Source: an uncultured bacterium (GTDB lineage Bacteria; Patescibacteriota; Saccharimonadia; Saccharimonadales; Saccharimonadaceae). Taken from it: DNA of 20,438 bases. A program made the translations under genes and the position numbers. The DNA lies in contig CAIOSL010000022.1 of NCBI GenBank assembly GCA_903861015.1, positions 1-20,438 on the forward strand, given 5' to 3'. Under the pieces are notes generated by a model. It made no database searches, was not told where the DNA came from, and saw only the letters and a list, made by a program, of their open reading frames with translations. Of the stretch, positions 1 through 6,177 are shown piece after piece (the stretch's first letter is position 1; each line of letters begins with the position of its first letter).

Positions 1-172
1 CTAGTTGGATATATTGGTTCAGTTCATCCCATTTGCGCTTCCAGCGCCAAATGGTGCTGCGGTGAACACCGCAGCGATTAGCCACCACCTGAAGCGGTAG
101 TTGTTCACGAATTAGTAGTTGCATCGCCAAAGCTCTAGCTGTTGGTAGGTTAGGGTTGATAGAATAGGCCAT
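1..172 (-). CDS. IS transposase, N-terminal HTH part (partial)
   Basis: The 57 visible codons start at ATG 172-170 (plus-strand cat 170-172). They encode a short helix-turn-helix domain: a helix with ARALAMQLL, then LPLQVVANRCGVHRSTIWRW, followed by a basic WKRKW segment. That is the pattern of transposase HTHs (vA.rcGVhrsTiwRW) which bind the IS ends. The start is supported by an almost perfect Shine-Dalgarno, AAAGGAGG on the minus strand (plus 179-186), six bases before the ATG. The catalytic DDE domain lies outside the window. The copy at the right edge shows a matching C-terminus, but identity of the two copies cannot be proved here because they do not overlap. Confidence 0.8.
   Translation of the reverse strand, partial: MAYSINPNLPTARALAMQLLIREQLPLQVVANRCGVHRSTIWRWKRKWDELNQYIQL
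56..75. repeat. Short palindrome inside the HTH codons
   Basis: GCTGCGGTG (56-64) and CACCGCAGC (67-75) are perfect 9-bp inverted arms separated by AA. They lie in the codons for the RCGVHRS part of the HTH. This may be a structural constraint or chance within conserved codons, and I assign no function. Confidence 0.6.
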
Positions 173-235
173 AGCAGGCCTCCTTTCATATCTGTAACTT
201 ATTTAGTAGTAATTACAGTATACGAGCGGCCTGCT
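173..235 (-). promoter_or_regulatory. Hairpin masking the transposase ribosome site
   Basis: AGCAGGCC (173-180) and GGCCTGCT (228-235) are perfect 8-bp complements. On a minus-strand transcript the first-copied arm (228-235) pairs with the bases between Shine-Dalgarno and ATG and with the last two G of the Shine-Dalgarno. A weaker inner pairing (CTGTAA at 192-197 with TTACAG at 213-218) could extend it. The 228-235 arm lies upstream of the predicted start site of the internal promoter, so only readthrough RNA would carry both arms. On the plus strand the same structure is followed by six T (235-240) and could act as a terminator facing clpC. Confidence 0.6.
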
Positions 236-245
236 TTTTTGTTTA
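217..245 (-). promoter_or_regulatory. Transposase promoter
   Basis: On the minus strand there is a TAAACA -35 (plus 240-245), a 17-bp spacer and a TATACT -10 (plus 217-222). The start would fall near 210, about 38 nt before the transposase ATG. Both boxes are partial sigma70 matches (4/6 and 5/6) with ideal spacing. Confidence 0.6.
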
Positions 246-249
246 CTTT

Positions 250-270
250 ATGTTGCAAAGGTGGTGAGTT
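250..270. repeat. IS terminal inverted repeat, transposase 5' side
   Basis: Read inward on the minus strand, this end gives AACTCA, two variable bases, ACCTTTGCAACAT. The repeat at 20306-20326 reads AACTCA, two variable bases, ACCTCTGCAACAT. They match at 18 of 21 positions in inverted orientation relative to the transposase. Bases beyond 270 no longer match, which places the element edge near here. Confidence 0.7.
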
Positions 271-282
271 ATTACGGGTGTT

Positions 283-318
283 TTGTTAGACGGCAAAAAA
301 TAAGCTATAATATATGTT
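283..318 (+). promoter_or_regulatory. clpC promoter, predicted leaderless
   Basis: TTGTTA (283-288), a 17-bp spacer and a perfect TATAAT (306-311) are followed by only seven bases before the ATG at 319. Transcription should start at or one base before the A of the start codon, so the mRNA would have essentially no leader and no Shine-Dalgarno is present. The -35 lies 12 bp from the IS inverted repeat. No CIRCE-type inverted repeat or CtsR-type heptad repeat is visible. Confidence 0.65.
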
Positions 319-2799
319 ATGGCTGATGATTTTGAGGAGTTTGTTTCACACCTGTCCGATAACGCCCGAATTAGCCTACACCATGCAAATATTATTGCGC
401 AGGGTTATGGCAGTTCGTATATCGGGACGGAGCATTTGTTGCTGGGAATTTTGGCCCAGTCGTCTTCGGTTGGCGCCAGAATATTGGCTGACGCTGGTGT
501 GACTTTGGACCGCGTACGCGTGGCCTTAAATTTGGCACCGCTGGCGGTAATTGTTGGGCCCGAGACCAAGGGCCTCAGCGAAACTGCCAAGTTGACGTTA
601 AAAATGAGTTGGGATATTGCCCAGGAATTTCATCAAGAATTGATGGGCACCGAGCATATTTTGTACAGCATCTTGGCTCAAAAGAACGCTCGGGCGTCGG
701 TGTTGCTGCGTGATATTGGTATTAATTTGTCAGATTTGGTATCGACGGTAGAATCACACCTGGATCAGCGCGGCGAGACATCGAGTGACGACATGGAACG
801 CAGTATGATCAATGACCGCCGCACCAAAGCCAAGCCATCTGGGGCTTTGTCAACTTTTGGAACCGACCTGACGGCTCTAGCCAAAAAAGGCAAACTCGAC
901 CCAGTGATCGGCCGGTCCAAAGAAGAAGAGCGGGCGGTGACGATTTTGAGTCGTCGAACCAAGAACAACCCGGTTTTGATCGGCGAACCTGGTGTTGGCA
1001 AGACTGCCATTGTTGAAGGTTTGGCTCAGCGAATTATCCGCGAAGAGGTGCCGGAAAACTTGCTCGATAAACGAATTATTCAACTCGACTTGCCCGGTAT
1101 GATTGCCGGTACCAAATATCGCGGCGAGTTTGAAGACCGCCTGAAAAAAGTTATGGCCGAACTGGACAAGCAAAAGAACGTTATTGTTTTTATTGACGAA
1201 ATCCATTTGCTGGTTGGTGCGGGCGCGGCCGAGGGTTCGATTGACGCTGCTAATATTTTGAAGCCGTCTTTGGCGCGTGGTGAACTGCATCTAATTGGCG
1301 CCACGACAACCAACGAGTATCGCAAATATATCGAAAAAGATAGTGCCCTGGAGCGTCGTTTGCAGACGATTATGGTTGGCGAGCCCAATATCAAAGATAC
1401 CGTATCGATTCTAAAAGGTTTGCGTAATCGTTACGAAAAACACCACGGTGTTAGTATGTCGGACGAGCTGATCGAAGAGGCGGTTTATATGGCCGATCGT
1501 TATGTTCATGAGCGATTTATGCCCGATAAGGCGATTGATGTGATTGATGAAGCGGCAGCGCTGGTTCGGGTGCATTCGGGCCAAAAACCAAGTCGGTTGC
1601 GCAGTTACGTCAAAGAATTAAAAGATTTGAACGAAAAAGTTGAGGATGCGGTAGCGGCCGAGGATTACGAGCGAGCGGCCTTGTATAAAACTCGGATCAG
1701 TCAAATATCGGCGACTTTGGCCCAGGTACGAGAAGAAAATGATCGCAAAACGCCGATTGTTTTGACTAGCGATGATATTGCGCATGCCATTGCTTCGATG
1801 ACCGGCATACCGGTGCAAAGGCTACAAAAGTCCGAGACTAAACTATTGCAAAACCTCGAAAAACACCTGGCAAAATATGTTATTGGTCAAACCGAAGCTG
1901 TCACCAAGGTGGCCAGGGCTATCAGGCGCAGTCGCAGTGGCGTAGCCGACACGCATCGTCCGATCGGATCATTTGTCTTTATGGGGCCGACGGGCGTTGG
2001 CAAGACCGAACTAGCCCGGGTGTTGGCGCGTGAAGTGTTCGGTAGCGAGAAGGCATTGATCAAAATCGACATGAGCGAGTTTGGCGAGAAGCATAACACC
2101 AGTCGTTTGATCGGTGCGCCGGCTGGATATATTGGCTATGATGATGGTGGCCAATTAACCGACAGGATTCGTCGCCAGCCATACAGTGTGGTCTTGTTTG
2201 ACGAGATCGAAAAAGCCCACAGCGAGGTTTTTCATTTGTTGCTACAGATACTCGAAGATGGTACCTTGACCGACGCCAAGGGGCGCAAGGTGAACTTTGG
2301 TAATTCAATAATAATCTTGACCAGTAACTTGGGGGCTGATTTGATGGCCCGAGAGTCTAGCCTCGGCTTTCACGCCGTGTCAAAAACCGATGACAAACGT
2401 TTGAGCGAGGTTCATGCCGAGAATGCTGCCGCAGCCGAAGGTTTGTTGGGGCGAATTATGCGCCCCGAACTAATCAATCGATTTGATGCTATCGTTACGT
2501 TTAAGGCCTTGACTCGTGACCAAATCAGTAAAATATTCGATAATTTGATTGCCGATTTGCAGCAACGGTTGGTGCCAAAAGGTATTCATTTGGTAATTAA
2601 ACCGTCAGCCAAAAAATTAGTTATTAACCGTGGTTATAGCGAAAAATTTGGCGCCCGACCACTGCGCCGCGCCATTCAGGACCAAATCGAGCACGCGGTG
2701 GCCGATGGCATCTTGTCAGGCAGGTACGAAAAAGGTAGTGTATTAACAGTGGGTACGACTAATGGAGAAATCAAGATTGATGTTGCCAAAGAAGCATAA
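319..2799 (+). CDS. clpC: ClpC-type AAA+ unfoldase of the Clp protease
   Basis: This is an ATP-dependent unfoldase that feeds proteins to ClpP in the cytoplasm. The 826 residues show the full ClpC order: a double Clp_N repeat (about 5-145), first AAA+ module with Walker A GEPGVGKT (222-229) and Walker B VIVFIDE (288-294), a UVR-like middle helix pair (about 425-460), second AAA+ module with GPTGVGKT (556-563) and VVLFDE (624-629), and a C-terminal D2-small domain. SLGF at 681-684 matches the ClpP-docking loop, which separates it from ClpB. The length is normal for ClpC. It is first in a cluster with the HEXXH gene (overlapping its 3' end), radA and the PIN-TRAM gene. The start at 319 fits the leaderless promoter. 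ClpP itself is not in the window. Confidence 0.95.
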   Translation: MADDFEEFVSHLSDNARISLHHANIIAQGYGSSYIGTEHLLLGILAQSSSVGARILADAGVTLDRVRVALNLAPLAVIVGPETKGLSETAKLTLKMSWDIAQEFHQELMGTEHILYSILAQKNARASVLLRDIGINLSDLVSTVESHLDQRGETSSDDMERSMINDRRTKAKPSGALSTFGTDLTALAKKGKLDPVIGRSKEEERAVTILSRRTKNNPVLIGEPGVGKTAIVEGLAQRIIREEVPENLLDKRIIQLDLPGMIAGTKYRGEFEDRLKKVMAELDKQKNVIVFIDEIHLLVGAGAAEGSIDAANILKPSLARGELHLIGATTTNEYRKYIEKDSALERRLQTIMVGEPNIKDTVSILKGLRNRYEKHHGVSMSDELIEEAVYMADRYVHERFMPDKAIDVIDEAAALVRVHSGQKPSRLRSYVKELKDLNEKVEDAVAAEDYERAALYKTRISQISATLAQVREENDRKTPIVLTSDDIAHAIASMTGIPVQRLQKSETKLLQNLEKHLAKYVIGQTEAVTKVARAIRRSRSGVADTHRPIGSFVFMGPTGVGKTELARVLAREVFGSEKALIKIDMSEFGEKHNTSRLIGAPAGYIGYDDGGQLTDRIRRQPYSVVLFDEIEKAHSEVFHLLLQILEDGTLTDAKGRKVNFGNSIIILTSNLGADLMARESSLGFHAVSKTDDKRLSEVHAENAAAAEGLLGRIMRPELINRFDAIVTFKALTRDQISKIFDNLIADLQQRLVPKGIHLVIKPSAKKLVINRGYSEKFGARPLRRAIQDQIEHAVADGILSGRYEKGSVLTVGTTNGEIKIDVAKEA

Positions 2800-3778
2800 T
2801 ACTGCTCGGATTGTCTTTGGACTGATTATTACGCTCTTTTTTTTGGGCCTGTCGCTGGTTGTAGTGGTAAATAAACAGTACGTTCTTGATCAAATATCGG
2901 TTTGGCAGTTTAAGCCGACCGATCAAGTTCAGGCGCTGGCTGATCGATCAGGGATGAATAGTTATGGACGATTCTTGTATGAAGCCAGCCAACCGACGCT
3001 GGACGGCAGCCAAAGTTTTAATAATGAGTGTGATCGGGTCGAGAGTACAACCTATATTCTGGGTTGTTACAAAGACCTAAAGATTTACGTTTATGATGTT
3101 ACCGATCCGCAACTGGATGGTGTACGCGAGGTAACGGCGGCGCACGAGATGCTGCACGCGGCTTATTATCGGTTGTCGGGTGACGATAAAACTAAAGTTA
3201 ATAATTTGCTCGAACAAGAATACACTAGGCTGGAGTTAGACAAAGATTACTCGGAACGAATGGCGTTTTACGCCAGGACCGAACCCGGGCAGCGCGATAA
3301 CGAGCTGTTTTCGGTCATTGGTACCGAGATTAAACCTGTTAGTCCAGAGTTAGAGGCCTATTACAGTCGCTATTTTGCGGATCGACAGAAAGTGGTTGAT
3401 TTAAACACCAAATACAGCAGTATTTTTATTAGCTTGCGCAAGACAGCTGATGATTTGGCGGCGCAGATGAATACATTGTCGGCTGGTATTGCGGCCAGAA
3501 CGGATCAATATAATATTGATATTAAACAATTAGAAAACGATATCACGTCGTATAATGCCAGGGCGGCAGCCGGTGTCTTTACGTCGATGGCGCAGTTTAA
3601 TTCGGAACGAGTAGTTTTAGTCAAACGAGTGACGACGGTTAATGGCGAGCGCGACACGATTAACAGTGATATAACCAAATATGGACAGATGCTTGATCAG
3701 TACAACTCGATCGCTACTCAGTCCAAAAAACTATATAACAGTATTGACAGTTCGCTCGCCCCAGCCCCATCGGTATAG
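2780..3778 (+). CDS. Membrane-anchored HEXXH protein with coiled coil, putative zinc metallopeptidase
   Basis: I do not recognise a named family. Numbered from Met 2780 (332 residues), there is a short basic N-terminus and one membrane helix (about 11-30) with no evident cleavage site, which predicts an outside domain. Residues 122-126 read HEMLH, the HEXXH zinc and catalytic motif, in a context of AAHEMLHAAYYRL. Glu175 in NELFS, about 50 residues later, could be the third ligand as in gluzincins. Cys84 and Cys96 may form a disulfide. Residues from about 205 to the end are predicted long helices, probably coiled coil. The protein overlaps the clpC 3' end, so translation is probably coupled. 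An alternative ATG at 2762 would add six residues; neither start has a strong ribosome site. Peptidase activity is inferred from the motif only. Confidence 0.75.
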   Translation: MLPKKHNTARIVFGLIITLFFLGLSLVVVVNKQYVLDQISVWQFKPTDQVQALADRSGMNSYGRFLYEASQPTLDGSQSFNNECDRVESTTYILGCYKDLKIYVYDVTDPQLDGVREVTAAHEMLHAAYYRLSGDDKTKVNNLLEQEYTRLELDKDYSERMAFYARTEPGQRDNELFSVIGTEIKPVSPELEAYYSRYFADRQKVVDLNTKYSSIFISLRKTADDLAAQMNTLSAGIAARTDQYNIDIKQLENDITSYNARAAAGVFTSMAQFNSERVVLVKRVTTVNGERDTINSDITKYGQMLDQYNSIATQSKKLYNSIDSSLAPAPSV

Positions 3779-3780
3779 GT

Positions 3781-3793
3781 TATACTGGATGTA
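3781..3793 (+). promoter_or_regulatory. Leaderless -10 for radA
   Basis: TATACT (3781-3786) begins two bases after the preceding stop codon and ends seven bases before the radA ATG at 3794. There is no Shine-Dalgarno before that ATG. No good -35 is visible at the correct distance; a TTGACA at 3744-3749 is too far away (31 bp). radA may therefore have its own leaderless transcript as well as readthrough from clpC. Confidence 0.5.
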
Positions 3794-5149
3794 ATGGCTA
3801 AACCCAAAACTCAGTTTGTCTGTCAAAATTGCGGCACTACTTATCCCAAGTGGGTCGGTAAGTGTGATAACTGTGGCCAATGGAATACTTTGGTCGAACA
3901 AGCTGCCGCGGCAACTGGCAAGTCGGTGGTGGCGCGCAGTACTAGCAGCGGTAGCGTTTTGAATGTCCAGACGATGCGTGCCATAGCTGGCGGCGATGAT
4001 GTTAAGCGTTTGGCGACTGGCTTTAAGGACTTGGACGACGTGTTGGGCGGCGGCATATTGCTGGGTGGAGTTGTCTTGTTGGCGGGGCAGCCCGGTATTG
4101 GCAAAAGTACATTACTGTTGCAAGTTTCGGCAGCGATAGCTATGAGTCAACCAGTCTTGTATGTTAGCGGCGAGGAATCGGCCGGACAGGTCAAATTACG
4201 GGCCGAGCGTCTGGGGGCAGAGCAAAACGAGAATTTGAGTTTTGCCGCCAGCACCAGTGCCGACGATATCGCGGCGACTATCCGGTCGGGTCATTACAAG
4301 ATGGTGGTGATCGATTCGATCCAAACTTTGGCTCTCGACGAGATCACTTCGGCGCCAGGTACGGTCAGCCAGATTACAAATAGCAGCAACGTGATTATTC
4401 GGGCTGCCAAGCAATCGGGCGCGGCCGTGATTTTGGTGGGGCATGTAACCAAAGAAGGCAGTATTGCTGGGCCTAAGGTTCTCGAACATTTAGTCGATGT
4501 GGTTTTGCAATTTGAGGGCGACCGTTATGGTGGTTTCAAGATTGTACGGGCGATCAAAAACCGGTTTGGGTCAACCAGCGAAGCGGCGATTTTTGAGATG
4601 TATCAAGAGGGATTGCGGTTGGTTGAAAACCCATCGGCGTCACTGTTGGCCGAGAGGCAGAACGCCGACGGATCGGTGGTTTTGGCGACGATCGAGGGCA
4701 CTAAACCGCTTTTGGTCGAGATACAGGCCCTTGTAAATCCGACCAGTTTCGGTTATCCTAAGCGTACCGCCAGTGGCTTTGATCTGAATCGGCTCAATCT
4801 TTTAATCGCTGTTCTGGAGCGTCGTACAAAATTGAAATTATCTGATAAAGATATCTATATTAATGTCGTTGGCGGTTTAAAGCTTAATGATCAGGCGGCC
4901 GATCTGGCAATCTGTATGGCTATAGCAAGCGCTGCTGCTGGACGCCGGATTGATGACGGTCTTGTGGTTTTTGGCGAGGTGGGATTGGGCGGCGAGATTC
5001 GATCGGTTCGGTCGGTTGATCGTCGAGTGGCCGAGGCCAAAAAACTAGGTTTTATTAAGGCGATTGCTCCAAAAACAGCAAACGCTGATTCATTCATTAA
5101 AGGTGTTGGTGATTTGCGCAGCGCACTCATCGACTATCTACAAAAGTAA
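3794..5149 (+). CDS. radA: DNA repair and recombination protein RadA (Sms)
   Basis: RadA is a RecA-like ATPase and helicase that drives branch migration during recombination and processing of stalled forks. The 451 residues show an N-terminal zinc finger with C10-x2-C13 and C24-x2-C27, a RecA-type ATPase with Walker A GQPGIGKS (98-105), the RadA-specific KNRFG motif (255-259), and a C-terminal Lon-protease-like domain (about 290-451) which lacks protease function in this family. Length and motif order are canonical. It sits between the HEXXH gene and the PIN-TRAM gene. The clpC-radA linkage resembles the Firmicutes arrangement. The start at 3794 is fixed by the zinc finger position and the leaderless -10. 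Confidence 0.96.
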   Translation: MAKPKTQFVCQNCGTTYPKWVGKCDNCGQWNTLVEQAAAATGKSVVARSTSSGSVLNVQTMRAIAGGDDVKRLATGFKDLDDVLGGGILLGGVVLLAGQPGIGKSTLLLQVSAAIAMSQPVLYVSGEESAGQVKLRAERLGAEQNENLSFAASTSADDIAATIRSGHYKMVVIDSIQTLALDEITSAPGTVSQITNSSNVIIRAAKQSGAAVILVGHVTKEGSIAGPKVLEHLVDVVLQFEGDRYGGFKIVRAIKNRFGSTSEAAIFEMYQEGLRLVENPSASLLAERQNADGSVVLATIEGTKPLLVEIQALVNPTSFGYPKRTASGFDLNRLNLLIAVLERRTKLKLSDKDIYINVVGGLKLNDQAADLAICMAIASAAAGRRIDDGLVVFGEVGLGGEIRSVRSVDRRVAEAKKLGFIKAIAPKTANADSFIKGVGDLRSALIDYLQK

Positions 5150-5160
5150 AGGAAAAAATT

Positions 5161-6132
5161 ATGGAAACAACAATTATTGGACTACTTGTATTAATTATGG
5201 CCGAAGTTACGTACTTGGTGGCGGTTAATACCAAAAAATTATCACATAAAAAAGAGGTCAGACCGATCTTTGTCGATACCTCGGTATTGATCGACGGGCG
5301 AATTATCGCCGTGGCTAAATCGGGCTTTATTGCCGGCAAACTAAGCATACCGCGCAGTGTAATCGGCGAATTACAGTTTTTGGCCGATCACGCTGACACC
5401 GAAAAGCGCAGCCGGGCGCGCCATGGCTTGGATGTCATATCTGAACTACAGGCAGTGCCAAACTTGAGTGTTGATATATTTCAAGATGGTAGCAGGGCTG
5501 ATGAAGGTGTTGACGAGCGATTATTGAATCTGGCTAAAAAGTACAAAGGTGCGATTTGTACGATCGACTACAACCTTAACAAAGTAGCCAAGGTTCAAGA
5601 TATTGCAGTACTAAACGTCAATGATTTGGCAATGAGCTTGCGTATGGCGTATTTGCCTGGCGAAAAGATGCTACTGGAGTTGACTCAAAAGGGCCAAGAC
5701 CAACATCAAGCCATCGGTCATTTGACCGATGGCACTATGGTGGTGGTCGAACGCGCCAGCAGTATGATTGGCAAGACGGTCGAAATCGAATTTATTCGCA
5801 GCCTGCAAACCGCTGCGGGCAAGATGATGTTTGCCAAATTGACCCAAGTAAGCGAAAAACCGCCAGTACGTAAAGCGCCCGTCGCCGTCCCTAACCGACC
5901 AGCAAAGCCTGTCGTTAAGCCTATGCCAAAACCGGCCGAAAAGCCGGCTCATCAGCCCGTTAATAAAGTCGTTTCAGCGCCCGAACCAGTAGCGGCGACG
6001 GTTTTTCACAGTGACCAATCCGAGCAACAGCGAGTATCAAAGCGTCAGAACAAGCGACGCAAACAATACCGTAAGTCTAGCCGCGGTGATCATAACGAAC
6101 AAAGCTTTATTGATCTAGTAAATAAACAGTAA
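5161..6132 (+). CDS. PIN-TRAM domain protein (YacL-like), membrane-anchored putative RNase
   Basis: The 323 residues contain one N-terminal membrane helix (about 4-22), a PIN nuclease domain (about 34-150) with acidic residues D39 (in FVDTS), D45, E70 and D136 (in TIDYN), and a TRAM RNA-binding domain (about 168-227). They end in a proline-, lysine- and arginine-rich tail (230-323). Bacillus YacL has the same PIN plus TRAM core but several membrane helices; here only one is seen. The basic tail could bind RNA or DNA. Expression is probably coupled to radA: the gap is 11 bp and AAAGGA lies before the ATG. RNase activity and target are inferred from the PIN fold and unproven. Confidence 0.88.
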   Translation: METTIIGLLVLIMAEVTYLVAVNTKKLSHKKEVRPIFVDTSVLIDGRIIAVAKSGFIAGKLSIPRSVIGELQFLADHADTEKRSRARHGLDVISELQAVPNLSVDIFQDGSRADEGVDERLLNLAKKYKGAICTIDYNLNKVAKVQDIAVLNVNDLAMSLRMAYLPGEKMLLELTQKGQDQHQAIGHLTDGTMVVVERASSMIGKTVEIEFIRSLQTAAGKMMFAKLTQVSEKPPVRKAPVAVPNRPAKPVVKPMPKPAEKPAHQPVNKVVSAPEPVAATVFHSDQSEQQRVSKRQNKRRKQYRKSSRGDHNEQSFIDLVNKQ

Positions 6133-6153
6133 GCTATTTCTAACTTACTGTTT
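6124..6153. terminator. Hairpin between convergent genes
   Basis: AAACAGTAAG (6124-6133) and CTTACTGTTT (6144-6153) form a 10-bp stem with a 10-nt loop, followed by a T on the plus strand and flanked by A/T on both sides. It includes the PIN-TRAM stop codon and lies between that gene and the convergent PBP gene (stop at 6178). The stem is GC-poor, so termination strength is uncertain; it could serve both strands. Confidence 0.5.
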
Positions 6154-6177
6154 TATCTGGCGGACCTTGGTTAGTAA

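Larger units (their letters stand above)
1..270 (-). mobile_element. Insertion sequence, transposase 5' end, cut by window edge
   Basis: This is the promoter-proximal end of an IS element. It contains a terminal inverted repeat at 250-270, a promoter, a hairpin over the transposase ribosome site, and the first 57 codons of the transposase. The outer boundary near 270 is set by the match to the inverted repeat at 20306-20326 (18 of 21 positions). The element type fits IS481-like or related HTH plus DDE transposases, inferred from the N-terminal HTH here and the YN..R.H.GL C-terminus in the copy at the other edge. The element continues beyond position 1. The family assignment is moderate. Confidence 0.75.

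Noticed and set aside
3744..3786. TTGACA at 3744-3749 as a -35 for the radA TATACT
   Set aside because: The spacer would be 31 bp, far beyond the 16-18 bp used by sigma70, so I treat it as chance in the end of the HEXXH gene.
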